Assembly: GCF_019733355.1 (NCBI RefSeq)
Contig: NZ_JAIHLQ010000010.1
Coordinates: 1-64,000 of the forward strand
Source of the DNA: Pseudomonas baetica
GTDB lineage: Bacteria > Pseudomonadota > Gammaproteobacteria > Pseudomonadales > Pseudomonadaceae
Direction: 5' to 3'
DNA: 64,000 bases
Positions 1-8,953 of this stretch are shown here, one piece after another. A program made the translations under genes and the position numbers. How positions within the stretch are numbered: position 1 is the first letter of the stretch; each line of letters begins with the position of its first letter. The notes beneath the pieces are model-generated. The model made no database searches and had not been told where the DNA came from. It worked only from the letters and a program-made list of their open reading frames with translations.

Positions 1-54
1 TGAGCTGAACAGCGCCAGTCACGGCGCTACGCGCCATGCCTGGCGCACCACAAA
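1..54. other. window edge, no gene identified
   Basis: No coding region can be supported here. The stretch is GC-rich with short self-complementary pieces. In P. aeruginosa the glycine decarboxylase gene gcvP lies beyond gcvH in this direction, so the next gene probably starts outside the window; that is inference. Confidence 0.4.
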
Positions 55-78
55 AAAGCCCCGACGGATCGGGGCTTT
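55..78 (-). terminator. Rho-independent terminator of gcvTH
   Basis: A perfect 10-bp stem (AAAGCCCCGA with TCGGGGCTTT) around a 4-nt loop starts 17 bases after the gcvH stop. On the minus strand it is followed by a run of T (complement of the A run at 52-57). It should end the gcvT-gcvH transcript and separate it from whatever lies to the left. Confidence 0.85.
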
Positions 79-94
79 GGGTATTGCGTTTGGC

Positions 95-478
95 TTACTC
101 GCCGATGGCAGCCTTGTAGGCCGCTGCATCGAGCAGTTTTTCCAGATCAGCGGTGTCGCTTGGCTTGAGCTTGAAGATCCACGCGCCATACGGATCGGAG
201 TTGAGCAGTTCCGGCGAGCCGCTCAGCTCTTCGTTGACGGCAATCACTTCACCGCTGATCGGGGCGTAGATGTCGGAAGCAGCTTTCACCGATTCGACCA
301 CACCGGCCTGATCTTCAGCCGCAAACACTTTGCCCACTTCGGTCAGCTCAACGAACACCACGTCGCCCAGCGCTTCCTGCGCGTGATCGCTGATGCCCAC
401 GGTAACGGTGCCGTCGGTTTCCAGACGCGCCCACTCATGACTTTCGGCAAAACGCAGTTCAGCGGGGATATTGCTCAT
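95..478 (-). CDS. gcvH: glycine cleavage system H protein
   Basis: The 127-aa lipoyl carrier of the glycine cleavage complex, which shuttles the aminomethyl group between the P, T and L proteins. The family core is clear: an SHEWARLE N-terminus, then [10 protein letters not shown] with the lipoylated lysine at residue 65, then APISGEV. The ATG at 478 fits the usual family N-terminus ([10 protein letters not shown]) and length; a longer frame upstream has no homology. It lies 47 bases after gcvT and ends just before a strong terminator. The neighbouring gcvT makes this the gcvT-associated H paralogue; many pseudomonads carry a second gcv set elsewhere. Confidence 0.95.
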   Translation of the reverse strand: MSNIPAELRFAESHEWARLETDGTVTVGISDHAQEALGDVVFVELTEVGKVFAAEDQAGVVESVKAASDIYAPISGEVIAVNEELSGSPELLNSDPYGAWIFKLKPSDTADLEKLLDAAAYKAAIGE

Positions 479-525
479 GCTCGGTGTCCTCAGGAAATTA
501 TCAGCGGTCGTGCCCGCCGGAAAGG

Positions 526-1608
526 TTAGATCAAAGTTTTGCCATGGCGCACGAAGGTCGGTTTGACCACGCGTACCGGGTACCACTTGCCACGGATTTC
601 CACTTCGGCGCGGTCGGCAGTGGCCATCGGAACACGCGCCAGCGCAATCGATTTGCTTAGCGTAGGAGAGAAACTACCACTGGTGATCTCCCCTTCGCCA
701 ACATCGGCGATACGAACCACTTGATGAGCGCGCAAAACACCACGTTCTTCCAGCACCAGACCGACCAGTTTGTGCGCAATGCCAGCGGCTTTTTCCGCCT
801 CAAGCGCCGCGCGGCCAATGAACTGACGCGATGCCGGTTCCCAGGCAATGCTCCAGGCCATGTTCGAGGCCAGTGGCGAAACGTCTTGATGAATGTCCTG
901 ACCGTAGAGGTTCATCCCGGCTTCAACGCGCAGGGTGTCGCGGGCGCCCAGGCCAATCGGGGAAATGCCGGCGCCGACCAGATCGTTGAAAAACGCTGGC
1001 GCCTGATCCGCTGGCAGGGCGATTTCCAGACCGTCCTCACCGGTGTAACCGGTGCGGGCAATGAACCAGTCGCCGTCAGCGTAAGCTTCGAAAGGTTTGA
1101 GGTGCTGGATCAGCGTGGCGCGGGACTGGGTCACCAGTTCGGCAATCTTGTGCCGGGCCTGCGGGCCTTGAATGGCGAGCATCGCCAGCTCTGAACGTTC
1201 GTGCAATTGCACGTCGAACCCGGCCAGCTGCGCCTGCATCCAGGCCAGATCCTGATCGCGGGTGGAGGCGTTGACCACCAGGCGATAACCGTCGTCGAGG
1301 CGATAGACGATCATGTCGTCAACGATGCCGCCGCGCTCATTGAGCATGGTGCTGTACAACGCACGGCCGGGGCGGTGCAGGCGTTCGACATCGTTGGCCA
1401 GCAAATGCTGGAGCCAGGCCTTGGCCTGAGGACCATCAACGTCGATAACGGTCATGTGGGACACATCGAACACCCCGCAATCGCGGCGCACTTCGTGATG
1501 CTCCTCGACCTGCGAGCCGTAATGCAGTGGCATGTCCCAACCGCCAAAATCGACCATCTTCGCGCCGAGGGCCAGATGCAGGTCATACAGAGGCGTACGC
1601 TGTCCCAT
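526..1608 (-). CDS. gcvT: glycine cleavage T protein (aminomethyltransferase)
   Basis: Tetrahydrofolate-dependent aminomethyltransferase (360 aa; the E. coli protein is close to this length). It releases ammonia from the H-protein-bound intermediate and forms 5,10-methylene-THF. The N-terminus [20 protein letters not shown], the [10 protein letters not shown] segment and the [13 protein letters not shown] motif are typical of GcvT. The ATG is preceded by AAGGAG about 6 bases upstream. It is the first gene of the gcvT-gcvH unit. Upstream lie a -10 box and a strongly structured leader (annotated separately), which suggests RNA-level control. Confidence 0.95.
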   Translation of the reverse strand: MGQRTPLYDLHLALGAKMVDFGGWDMPLHYGSQVEEHHEVRRDCGVFDVSHMTVIDVDGPQAKAWLQHLLANDVERLHRPGRALYSTMLNERGGIVDDMIVYRLDDGYRLVVNASTRDQDLAWMQAQLAGFDVQLHERSELAMLAIQGPQARHKIAELVTQSRATLIQHLKPFEAYADGDWFIARTGYTGEDGLEIALPADQAPAFFNDLVGAGISPIGLGARDTLRVEAGMNLYGQDIHQDVSPLASNMAWSIAWEPASRQFIGRAALEAEKAAGIAHKLVGLVLEERGVLRAHQVVRIADVGEGEITSGSFSPTLSKSIALARVPMATADRAEVEIRGKWYPVRVVKPTFVRHGKTLI

Positions 1609-1634
1609 GGGTTTCTCCTTCCGGGCGTGGCGAA

Positions 1635-1724
1635 GGTGCGGACAGCCGCTGCACGGCGCTCAAGCCTTGAAATAGAAGGCTTTCAGCCGAGTTCAGCGAA
1701 CGGGTCTGTCAGACGATCCGCACC
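1635..1724 (-). ncRNA. structured mRNA leader of gcvT (candidate cis-regulatory RNA)
   Basis: Seen in the sequence: an 8-bp perfect closing stem (GGTGCGGA at 1724-1717 with TCCGCACC at 1642-1635) encloses at least three further hairpins: GTC-TGACA-GAC, a 7-bp stem AAGCCTT/AAGGCTT around CTATTTC, and GCCG/CGGC; a fourth (GTTC-GCT-GAAC) is possible. It sits between a TACAAT -10 box and the gcvT ribosome binding site. I do not see the conserved cores of the glycine or tetrahydrofolate riboswitches, so its identity is open. Confidence 0.5.
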
Positions 1725-1735
1725 GAATGCCGCGC

Positions 1736-1741
1736 ATTGTA
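1736..1741 (-). promoter_or_regulatory. -10 box of the gcvT promoter (TACAAT)
   Basis: TACAAT on the minus strand differs from TATAAT at one position. Transcription would begin near 1729, about 5 bases before the closing stem of the leader. No convincing -35 hexamer is visible at the right distance, so an activator may be needed. Confidence 0.45.
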
Positions 1742-1764
1742 GCCGCATGATTCAGGACTGACGA

Positions 1765-3381
1765 CTAAGTGTTTCTGTGTGCAGAACGTCTGATCAAGCC
1801 AATGACCGGTAACAGCCCGACCAATACAAGCGTCAATGCTGGCAGCGAAGCCCTCGCCCACTCCCCTTCGCTGGTCATTTCAAAGATGCGCACAGCCAGC
1901 GTATCCCAGCCAAACGGGCGCATCAGCAGGGTTGCGGGCATTTCCTTGAGCACATCGACGAACACCAGCAACGCCGCGCTCAACGTCCCGGGCAACAACA
2001 ACGGCAGATACACTTTGAAAAACAGTCGTGGCCCACTGACACCGAGGCTACGTGCCGCTTCGGGCAAAGAGGGCCGTATACGCGCCAGGCTGTTTTCCAA
2101 CGGGCCATAGGCCACAGCGATAAACCGCACCAGATACGCCATCAGCAACGCTGCCAGACTGCCGAGCAGCAACGGTTTGCCTGCACCACCGAGCCAGCCG
2201 GAGAGCGGGATCACCATTTCCCGGTCCAGATAACTGAACGCCAACATGATCGATACCGCCAGCACCGACCCTGGCAAGGCGTAACCGAGGTTGGCCAGAC
2301 TCACCCCGGAGCGAATCGCACGGGTGGGCGCCAGACGTCGGGCGAAGGCCAGCAACAACGCAACGCTGACAGTAATCAACGCCGCCATCCCCCCCAGGTA
2401 CAGGGTGTGGATGATCAGTCCGACGTAGCGCTCATCCAGATCGAAGCGTCCGCGCTGCCAGAACCAGACGATCAGTTGCAACAGCGGAATGACGAACGCA
2501 CAGGCGAAAACCAATCCGCACCAACTCATTGCCGCGAACGCCTTCAACCCACGCAAGTGATACAACGCCTTGACCCGCGGCCGCTCGTTGCCCGCCCGGT
2601 TCGCCCCCCGCGCTCGGCGCTCGCCATACAGCACCAGCATCACCACCAGCAGCAACAGGCTGGCCAGTTGCGCAGCGCTCGACAGGCTGAAGAAGCCGTA
2701 CCAAGTTTTGTAGATGGCGGTGGTGAAGGTGTCGAAGTTGAACACCGACACCGCGCCAAAATCGGCGAGGGTTTCCATCAGCGTCAGCGCCACGCCGGCG
2801 CCGATGGCCGGACGCGCCATCGGCAACGCCACGCGCCAGAACGCTTGCCACGGTGATTGGCCAAGCACCCGCGCCGCTTCCATCAGCCCTTTGCCCTGCG
2901 CGAGGAACGCGGTGCGCGCCAGCAGGTAAACGTAGGGATAGAAGACCAGCACCAGCACCACTACCACCCCGCCGGTGGAGCGCACCCGCGGCAGTCGCAG
3001 GCCCGGGCCGAACCATTCGCGCAGCAGGGTTTGCACGGGGCCGGCGAAATCAAGCAGGCCGACAAAGACAAACGCCAGCACGTAGGCCGGGATGGCGAAC
3101 GGCAACATCAGCGCCCAGTCGAGCCAGCGGCGCCCTGGGAATTCGCACAGGCTGGTGAGCCAGGCGAGGCTGACGCCGAGCAGCGTCACTCCGACACCGA
3201 CGCCCAGCACCAGCGTCAGGGTGTTGCCTAACAGACGCGGCATCTGGGTTTGCCACAGGTGCGACCAGATCTGCTGGTCGATGCTCTGCCATGAGAGCAG
3301 CAGGACGCTCAGGGGCAACAGCACCAGCGCGGCAATGGCGAAGACGATGGGATACCAGCGGCGTTGGGCGGGGTGGGCCAC
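1765..3381 (-). CDS. ferric iron ABC transporter permease (FbpB type)
   Basis: Inner-membrane permease of 538 aa with two fused binding-protein-dependent transport domains and about 12 membrane segments, the layout of the FbpB/ThiP/AfuB family. Each half has the cytoplasmic EAA coupling loop: EAARVLGQSPWQAFWRVALP near residue 168 and EAARSLGVSGPRLFFKVYLP in the second half. The frame begins with GTG; no good internal ATG preserves the first membrane helix. It lies 140 bases downstream of the iron-binding protein gene, separated by REP-like hairpins. No ATPase gene follows, so the transporter must use a subunit encoded elsewhere. Iron as substrate is inferred from the neighbour. Confidence 0.88.
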   Translation of the reverse strand: MAHPAQRRWYPIVFAIAALVLLPLSVLLLSWQSIDQQIWSHLWQTQMPRLLGNTLTLVLGVGVGVTLLGVSLAWLTSLCEFPGRRWLDWALMLPFAIPAYVLAFVFVGLLDFAGPVQTLLREWFGPGLRLPRVRSTGGVVVVLVLVFYPYVYLLARTAFLAQGKGLMEAARVLGQSPWQAFWRVALPMARPAIGAGVALTLMETLADFGAVSVFNFDTFTTAIYKTWYGFFSLSSAAQLASLLLLVVMLVLYGERRARGANRAGNERPRVKALYHLRGLKAFAAMSWCGLVFACAFVIPLLQLIVWFWQRGRFDLDERYVGLIIHTLYLGGMAALITVSVALLLAFARRLAPTRAIRSGVSLANLGYALPGSVLAVSIMLAFSYLDREMVIPLSGWLGGAGKPLLLGSLAALLMAYLVRFIAVAYGPLENSLARIRPSLPEAARSLGVSGPRLFFKVYLPLLLPGTLSAALLVFVDVLKEMPATLLMRPFGWDTLAVRIFEMTSEGEWARASLPALTLVLVGLLPVIGLIRRSAHRNT

Positions 3382-3408
3382 TTTTGGCTCTCTGAGGGGC
3401 TAAATGAT

Positions 3409-3510
3409 TGTGCCCACGCTCTGCGTGGGCACACATCTTTTGACGCTCCGCGTCATGGTTTCAGCGAATCGATGCGCAGCGTCGAAGGATGCATTCCCAC
3501 GCGGAGCGTA
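3409..3510. repeat. cluster of REP-like palindromes between iron-transport genes
   Basis: Three related elements occur in a row. The first is a perfect 11-bp hairpin with a 3-nt loop (TGTGCCCACGC/GCGTGGGCACA, 3409-3433). The second is TGACGC-TCC-GCGTCA (3441-3455). The third is the partial copy CATTCCCACGCGGAGCG (3492-3508). All share the CCCACGCTCCGCGTGGG core, a Pseudomonas intergenic palindrome distinct from the TGTGGGAGCGGG type found elsewhere in this window. Between the binding protein and the permease they may stabilise the upstream mRNA or reduce downstream expression. Confidence 0.75.
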
Positions 3511-3521
3511 CATCAGATAGC

Positions 3522-4526
3522 TCAGTTCCAACCCGCCCGATCCATCAACCGAATCGCTTCAGCCTGACGCTTGCCTGCCACTTCCACCGGCAAGGTGTCA
3601 GCCACGAACTTGCCCCACGCTGCGACTTCTTCGGACGGCGCCACCGCCGGGTTGGCCGGGAACTCCTGGTTCACGTCAGCGAAAATTTTCTGCGCATCAG
3701 GAGTGGTCATCCACTCGACCAGCGCCTTGGCGGCTTCAGGGTGCGGCGCATGTTGGGTCAGACCGATACCCGACAGGTTGACGTGTACACCTCGATCGGC
3801 CTGATTCGGCCAGAACAGTTTTACCGCCAGATCCGGCTTCTGCTTGTGCAGACGGCCGTAGTAGTAAGTGTTGACGATGCCAGCATCGCATTGCCCGGCG
3901 TTGATCGCTTCGAGCACCGCGACGTCGTCGGAGAAGACGTCGGTGGACAGGTTATTGACCCAGCCCTTGAGGATTTCTTCGGTCTTCGCTGCGCCATGGA
4001 CTTCGATCATGGTGGCGGTCAGCGACTGGTTATAGACCTTCTTCGCGGTGCGCAGGCACAGGCGGCCTTCCCAGTTTTTGTCGGCCAGCGCTTCGTAGGT
4101 GGTGAGTTCGCCCGGTTTCACCCGTTTGGTGGAATAGGCGATGGTTCGTGCGCGCAGGCTCAGGCCGGTCCAGGCATGGGTGGACGAGCGGTATTGGGCG
4201 GGAATGTTGGCATCGATGGCTTTGGAAGTGAACGGCTGGAGAATGCCCATCTGCTCGGCCTGCCAGAGGTTACCGGCATCGACGGTCAGCAACAGGTCGG
4301 CCGTGGCGTTTTCGCCTTCGGCCTTGATGCGCTGCATCAGCGGCGCTTCCTTGTCGGTGATGAACTTGATCTTCACCCCGGTCTTGGCGGTGTAGGCATC
4401 GAATACCGGTTTGATCAGTTCATCGATACGCGAGGAGTAAACCACTACCTCGTCAGCGGCCTGGGCGGCGGTGGTGCCGATCAGGGTCAAGGCCAGTGCG
4501 GTCAGAAGACGCTTGGGTGCCAACAT
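3522..4526 (-). CDS. ferric iron ABC transporter, periplasmic binding protein
   Basis: A 334-aa FbpA/FutA-type periplasmic protein that would hand Fe(III) to the permease. A signal peptide (residues 1-23, ending TTAAQA) is followed by [18 protein letters not shown], typical of the family. The conserved NTYYYGRL near residue 220 supplies the paired tyrosines that ligate iron. It is the promoter-proximal gene of the pair. Its upstream region includes an ATGATAAGG stretch at 4561-4569 that only weakly resembles part of a Fur box, so iron repression is plausible but not shown by the sequence. Confidence 0.9.
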   Translation of the reverse strand: MLAPKRLLTALALTLIGTTAAQAADEVVVYSSRIDELIKPVFDAYTAKTGVKIKFITDKEAPLMQRIKAEGENATADLLLTVDAGNLWQAEQMGILQPFTSKAIDANIPAQYRSSTHAWTGLSLRARTIAYSTKRVKPGELTTYEALADKNWEGRLCLRTAKKVYNQSLTATMIEVHGAAKTEEILKGWVNNLSTDVFSDDVAVLEAINAGQCDAGIVNTYYYGRLHKQKPDLAVKLFWPNQADRGVHVNLSGIGLTQHAPHPEAAKALVEWMTTPDAQKIFADVNQEFPANPAVAPSEEVAAWGKFVADTLPVEVAGKRQAEAIRLMDRAGWN

Positions 4527-4655
4527 GGGAGTGATCTCTCGGTCGGAAAAGGTGGGCCAAATGATAAGGACTCACATTTAGGTTCTCAATCGAACACTTT
4601 CCCAAGGAGTTACCAGATGTTGCGCAGCCTGTAATTTGTGCTGTCGGTTGTAGCC

Positions 4656-4679
4656 CCTTCGCGAGCGAGCCAGCGAAGA
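4656..4679. repeat. degenerate REP-like hairpin
   Basis: CTTCGCGAGCGAGCCAGCGAAG forms an imperfect palindrome flanked by TGTAGCC on both sides (4649-4655 and 4684-4690). It lies between the ends of the ubiI-like and iron-transport transcription units and is a diverged relative of the REP family in this window. The rest of 4527-4702 holds only promoter-type sequence for the iron gene. Confidence 0.5.
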
Positions 4680-4702
4680 GGCCTGTAGCCTCAATGAAAA
4701 TC

Positions 4703-5926
4703 TCAGGGCTTGGCGAGGGCCGGAAGATCACCGGTCAAACCGAGGGCCTCGCGCACAAACAGCGCCTTGGCTTCCGGCATCTGCTCGACCAGTTTCAACC
4801 CGGCATTACGCAACCAGCGCACCGGCAATGGATCGGCCTGGAACAACCGCTCAAAGCCTTCCATCGCCGCCATCAGCGCCAGATTGTGTGGCATGCGCCG
4901 ACGCTCGTAACGGCTCAGCACTTTCACATCGGCCAGACGCTCGCCGCGCTCCGCCGCTTGCAACAGGACTTCAGCCAGCACCGCCGCATCAAGAAAACCC
5001 AGGTTCACGCCTTGCCCGGCCAATGGGTGAATGGTGTGCGCGGCATCGCCGATCAGCGCCAGGCCTTCGGCCACATAACGCTTGGCGTGACGCTGACGCA
5101 GCGGCACACACAGGCGAGGATCAGCACTGATCACGTCGCCAAGTCGACCTTCAAAGGCGCGTTCCAGCTCGCGGCAGAAATCTGCCTGATCCAACGCCAT
5201 CAGACGCTCGGCCTCACTTGGCGTGGTCGACCACACGATCGAGCACCAATCCTGCTGCCCATCACGCTCCAGCGGCAGAAACGCCAGCGGCCCGTGGTCG
5301 GTAAAGCGCTGCCACGCGGTCATCTGATGCGGTTGGCTGCAACGCACGCTGGTGACGATGGCGTGGTGCAGGTAATCCCACTCGCGAGTGGCCACACCTG
5401 TCAGGCGGCGCACCGCCGAGTTGGCACCATCCGCCGCGATCACCAGCGGCGCGCGTAATTGACGACCATCGGCCAGGGTCAGCAACCAATCGTCACCCGA
5501 ACGGCGCATCTGCTCCAGTCGGGCGTTGGCCAACATGCCCAGATCGCAGTCATGCAAGCGGTCGAGCAAGGCATCCTGCACCACGCGGTTTTCGACGATA
5601 TGGCCAAGCACATCGGCGTGCACGCTGCTCGCCGAAAAGTGAATCTGCCCGGTGCCGCTGCCGTCCCAGACATGCATGTCGGTGTATGGGCTGCTGCGCC
5701 GCTGGGCGATGCCGTCCCATACGCCGAGGCGCTCGAGAATTCGTTGGCTAGCGGCCGATAGCGCGCTGACACGCGGTTCAAATGGCGCTTGAGCATCGAA
5801 CGGTTTGACGCTCAGCGGGCTGCCGTCGAGCAGCAGGACTTCCAGCCCACTGTCCTGCAACGCCAGCGCCAGGGCGCTGCCGACCATTCCGGCTCCGACA
5901 ATCAGCAGATCTGCGCGCATTTCCAT
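4703..5926 (-). CDS. ubiI: FAD-dependent ubiquinone biosynthesis hydroxylase (UbiI/VisC type)
   Basis: A 407-aa flavin monooxygenase of the UbiH/UbiF/UbiI family, which hydroxylates the ring of ubiquinone precursors at the inner face of the membrane. The N-terminal LLIVGAGMVGSALALAL binds the FAD adenine; GDAAHTIHPLAGQGVNLGF near residue 290 is the second FAD motif. It is last in the UPF0149-pepP-ubiH-thioesterase-ubiI run, 3 bases after the preceding gene. The position corresponds to the P. aeruginosa visC/ubiI locus, where UbiI and UbiH share the ring hydroxylations with Coq7. The exact ring position is inferred. Confidence 0.85.
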   Translation of the reverse strand: MEMRADLLIVGAGMVGSALALALQDSGLEVLLLDGSPLSVKPFDAQAPFEPRVSALSAASQRILERLGVWDGIAQRRSSPYTDMHVWDGSGTGQIHFSASSVHADVLGHIVENRVVQDALLDRLHDCDLGMLANARLEQMRRSGDDWLLTLADGRQLRAPLVIAADGANSAVRRLTGVATREWDYLHHAIVTSVRCSQPHQMTAWQRFTDHGPLAFLPLERDGQQDWCSIVWSTTPSEAERLMALDQADFCRELERAFEGRLGDVISADPRLCVPLRQRHAKRYVAEGLALIGDAAHTIHPLAGQGVNLGFLDAAVLAEVLLQAAERGERLADVKVLSRYERRRMPHNLALMAAMEGFERLFQADPLPVRWLRNAGLKLVEQMPEAKALFVREALGLTGDLPALAKP

Positions 5927-5929
5927 GCT

Positions 5930-6415
5930 TTAAGCCTGTCTCGCTTGCGGCTTGAGCCGCACGTAAAGGGTTTTACCGACCCGCGCCACAAGATTGCCGG
6001 CGCCGTCATGAATGTCGACCTGCAACTGCGGCAGGTATTTCTCGCCATTGGCGGTCTGTCGCCGGATCTCGTCGAGCAAGGTGTCGTCGATGTTGAACCG
6101 GGCGAACACCGTGCCTTTGCCCGGCGCAATGAAATCGATGTCGGCCGCCTTGTCCCAGACGATGTAACGCGACCCTAGGTTTTCCATCAGCATCAGCATG
6201 AAGAACGGATCGACCATCGAATACAGGCTGCCACCGAACTGGGTGCCCACGTAATTGCGGTTGTACCAGCCCAGCCCCATCGACACCTGAACGTCGCGAA
6301 AGTCATCGCTGATGTGCCGCACGCGCACACCGGCACCGAAGTAGGGCGGGTAGAGCGTCATCACCCAGCGCATCAATCGTGCCTTGCCGAACGAACGGAT
6401 CAACCAGTTAAGCAT
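5930..6415 (-). CDS. DUF4442 hotdog-fold thioesterase-like protein
   Basis: A 161-aa protein of the DUF4442 hotdog family, related to acyl-CoA thioesterases. The start is the ATG at 6415 (MLNWLIRSFGKARLMRWVMT), which overlaps the ubiH stop by 8 bases; the longer frame runs through ubiH. The YVGTQFGGSLYSMVDPFF segment is the family hallmark (the helix with the putative active-site region), followed by ADIDFIAPGKGTV. Substrate is unknown. Tight packing between ubiH and ubiI suggests a role tied to quinone or acyl-lipid metabolism, by association only. Confidence 0.8.
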   Translation of the reverse strand: MLNWLIRSFGKARLMRWVMTLYPPYFGAGVRVRHISDDFRDVQVSMGLGWYNRNYVGTQFGGSLYSMVDPFFMLMLMENLGSRYIVWDKAADIDFIAPGKGTVFARFNIDDTLLDEIRRQTANGEKYLPQLQVDIHDGAGNLVARVGKTLYVRLKPQARQA

Positions 6416-7595
6416 CAGGACGCGTTCCAAGGCCCATGGCCTGACGGGCGAACCAGCGCTTGGCCGGTGGCAGCAGATCAAGTCCGAGCAAACCGATGTT
6501 GCGACCTAGCGAGACCAGCGGCTGGGAACTGCCGAACAAACGCGTGACCTGATCGGAGAAGCCGACAGTCAGGTCTTGATCCAGACGCTGACGCTCGCGG
6601 TACGCCTGCAACGTGGCGAAGTCGCCCAGCGGTTTGTCACTGCCGAGCAAGGCGGCAGCCAAGGCATCGGCATCACGCAAAGACAGGTTGAAGCCCTGCC
6701 CGGCAATTGGATGCAGGCTGTGCGCAGCGTTGCCGAGCACGGCCAAATGCGAGCGCACCTGCTCTTCGGCCTCCACCAGCGACAGCGGATACAAATGTCG
6801 CGCGCCGACCTGCTTCAACGTGCCGAGGCGATAACCGAACACGCCCTGCAATTCACTGAGGAAATCGCGCTCGCTCAAGTCAGCCAGACGTTGCGCGTCC
6901 ATGCCCAGACGGGTCCAGACCAGAGCGCAGCGGTTTTCCGGCAGTGGCAGCAGCGCCATCGGACCTTCATCGGTGAAGCGCTCGAAGGCCATGCCGTTAT
7001 GCGCTTCGCTCGGGGTGATGTTGGCGATCAGCGCGCTCTGGTTGTACGGACGCTTGCGCACGTTGATGCCCAATTGCTCGCGCAGGCCCGAGCGACCGCC
7101 ATCGGCCAACACCGCGAGGTCGCATTCAAGGGTGGTTTCATCGTTGAGGGTCAGGCGATAGCCATCGGGCAGCGGCTCCATACGGGTGACCTCCGCCGGG
7201 CAGCGCCAACTGATCACTTCTTTATCAATGTGCTGCCAAAGGCACTGGCCGAGCCAGGCGTTTTCCACCACGTAACCGAGCGCCGGCACGCCCTCTTCCA
7301 TCGCCGACAAACGCGCGGTGGAGAAGCGCCCACGGTCAGACACATGAATCTGTTTGATCGGCTCGGCACGGCGGGAGATTTCCTGCCAAACGCCCAACCG
7401 TTGGTAGATTTGCCGCGAACCGAAGGACAGCGCCGACGAGCGCGCGTCATAGCTTGGCTGCCAACTGTCGCCGGGGGCGAACGGTTCGATCAGGACGATT
7501 TTCCAGCCGCGGGCCTTGGCTCCGGCCTGCAGGGCCAATGCCAGACTGGCACCGACCAGGCCGCCACCGATGATTGCCAGATTGACTCGACTCAT
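6408..7595 (-). CDS. ubiH: 2-octaprenyl-6-methoxyphenol hydroxylase UbiH
   Basis: A 395-aa FAD monooxygenase of ubiquinone synthesis, paralogous to the ubiI product in the same operon. LAIIGGGLVGASLALALQ at the N-terminus is the dinucleotide motif; GNAAHSLHPIAGQGFNLSLR near residue 285 is the second FAD motif, with the asparagine variant common in UbiH. The start codon overlaps the pepP stop (ATGA), so the two are translationally coupled. The pepP-ubiH pairing is conserved across gammaproteobacteria, which supports the assignment over UbiF or UbiI. Confidence 0.92.
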   Translation of the reverse strand: MSRVNLAIIGGGLVGASLALALQAGAKARGWKIVLIEPFAPGDSWQPSYDARSSALSFGSRQIYQRLGVWQEISRRAEPIKQIHVSDRGRFSTARLSAMEEGVPALGYVVENAWLGQCLWQHIDKEVISWRCPAEVTRMEPLPDGYRLTLNDETTLECDLAVLADGGRSGLREQLGINVRKRPYNQSALIANITPSEAHNGMAFERFTDEGPMALLPLPENRCALVWTRLGMDAQRLADLSERDFLSELQGVFGYRLGTLKQVGARHLYPLSLVEAEEQVRSHLAVLGNAAHSLHPIAGQGFNLSLRDADALAAALLGSDKPLGDFATLQAYRERQRLDQDLTVGFSDQVTRLFGSSQPLVSLGRNIGLLGLDLLPPAKRWFARQAMGLGTRPDA

Positions 7596-8926
7596 GCTGC
7601 GTGTGTCCGTGCTTGGGCCATCAGCGCTTCGATGTCGGCGACGGTTTTCGGTACGCCGTGGGTCAGGATTTCACAGCCACTCTTGGTCACTACCACGTCG
7701 TCCTCGATGCGTACGCCAATGCCACGCCATTTCTTCGCTACGTTCTGATTGTCCGGGGCGATGTAGATGCCCGGTTCCACGGTCAGCGCCATGCCGACTT
7801 CCAGCACGCGCCATTCACCGCCGACCTTGTACTCGCCAACGTCGTGCACATCCATGCCCAGCCAGTGGCCGGCGCGGTGCATGTAAAAGGCTTTATAGGC
7901 TTGCGTCGCGATCAACTCGTCGACGTCGCCTTGCAGCAGCCCCAGCTTCACCAGCCCGGTGGTGATCACTTGTACTGTGGCTTCGTGCGCCTGATTCCAG
8001 TGCTTGTTCGGGGCGATTTCGGCGAACGCGGCTTCCTGCGAAGCCAATACCAATTCGTAAATCGCTTTCTGCTCAGGCGAAAACTTGCCGTTGACCGGCC
8101 AGGTGCGGGTGATGTCGCTGGCATAGCAGTCGATCTCGCAACCGGCGTCGATCAGCACCAGATCGCCACCCTTGAGCAGTGCGTCATTCTGCTGGTAATG
8201 CAGGATGCAGCTGTTGCGCCCGGCGGCGACGATCGAGCCGTAGGCCGGCATTTTCGCCCCGCCCTTGCGGAATTCGTAATCGAGCTCGGCTTCGAGGCTG
8301 TATTCGTAGAGCCCGGCGCGGCTGGCCTGCATTGCACGAATGTGAGCCTGGGCCGAGATTCGTGCCGCTTCGCGCATCACCTTCACTTCTGCCGCCGATT
8401 TATACAGGCGCATGTCGTGCAGCAGATGATCCAAAGCAACGAATTCGTTCGGCGGCTGGGCGCCTAGGTGCGCCTTGGAGCGGATCACGTTGATCCAGTC
8501 CATCAGGTGCCGATCAAATTCCGGGTTGCTCCCCATCGCCGAATACACCCGGTCGCGGCCTTCGATCAGGCCCGGCAGGATGTCGTCGATGTCGGTGATC
8601 GGGAATGCGTCGTCGGCACCGAAGTCGCGGATCGCGCCTTCCTGGCCGGCGCGCAAGCCGTCCCACAATTCGCGTTCGGCGTTGCGTTCACGGCAGAAAA
8701 GCACGTATTCGCCATGCTCGCGGCCGGGCATCAGGACGATCACGGCCTGAGGTTCGGGGAACCCGCTGAGGTATTGAAAATCGCTGTCCTGACGGTAGAC
8801 GTGCTCGACGTCGCGGTTGCGGATGGCAACTGCGGCGGCAGGCAGGATCGCGATGCTGTTGGGTTCCATCTGCGCCATCAAGGCCTTGCGGCGACGGCTG
8901 TATTCCGCTTTCGGGATATGGGTCAT
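7592..8926 (-). CDS. pepP: Xaa-Pro aminopeptidase P
   Basis: A 444-aa dimetal (manganese-type) cytosolic aminopeptidase that removes an N-terminal residue preceding proline. The pita-bread metal ligands are all visible: the two aspartates in DAGCEIDCYASDITRTW, the histidine in HRAGHWLGMDVHD, the glutamate in LTVEPGIYI and the last glutamate in GVRIEDDVVV. The N-terminal domain (about residues 1-170) is the usual creatinase-like domain. It lies 27 bases after the UPF0149 gene and overlaps ubiH by 4 bases. The link between peptide cleavage and quinone synthesis is conserved in gene order but not explained. Confidence 0.95.
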   Translation of the reverse strand: MTHIPKAEYSRRRKALMAQMEPNSIAILPAAAVAIRNRDVEHVYRQDSDFQYLSGFPEPQAVIVLMPGREHGEYVLFCRERNAERELWDGLRAGQEGAIRDFGADDAFPITDIDDILPGLIEGRDRVYSAMGSNPEFDRHLMDWINVIRSKAHLGAQPPNEFVALDHLLHDMRLYKSAAEVKVMREAARISAQAHIRAMQASRAGLYEYSLEAELDYEFRKGGAKMPAYGSIVAAGRNSCILHYQQNDALLKGGDLVLIDAGCEIDCYASDITRTWPVNGKFSPEQKAIYELVLASQEAAFAEIAPNKHWNQAHEATVQVITTGLVKLGLLQGDVDELIATQAYKAFYMHRAGHWLGMDVHDVGEYKVGGEWRVLEVGMALTVEPGIYIAPDNQNVAKKWRGIGVRIEDDVVVTKSGCEILTHGVPKTVADIEALMAQARTHAA

Positions 8927-8953
8927 GGGCAGATGGCTTTCCCTGGCACGCGA

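Noticed and set aside
1635..1724. Reading the gcvT leader as a tRNA or a classical glycine riboswitch
   Set aside because: A 90-nt cloverleaf-like fold is present, but there is no T-loop GTTCGA sequence, and the conserved glycine aptamer cores are not seen.
4561..4569. Fur box upstream of the ferric binding-protein gene
   Set aside because: ATGATAAGG matches only part of the consensus and has no symmetric partner, so it was not listed as a site.
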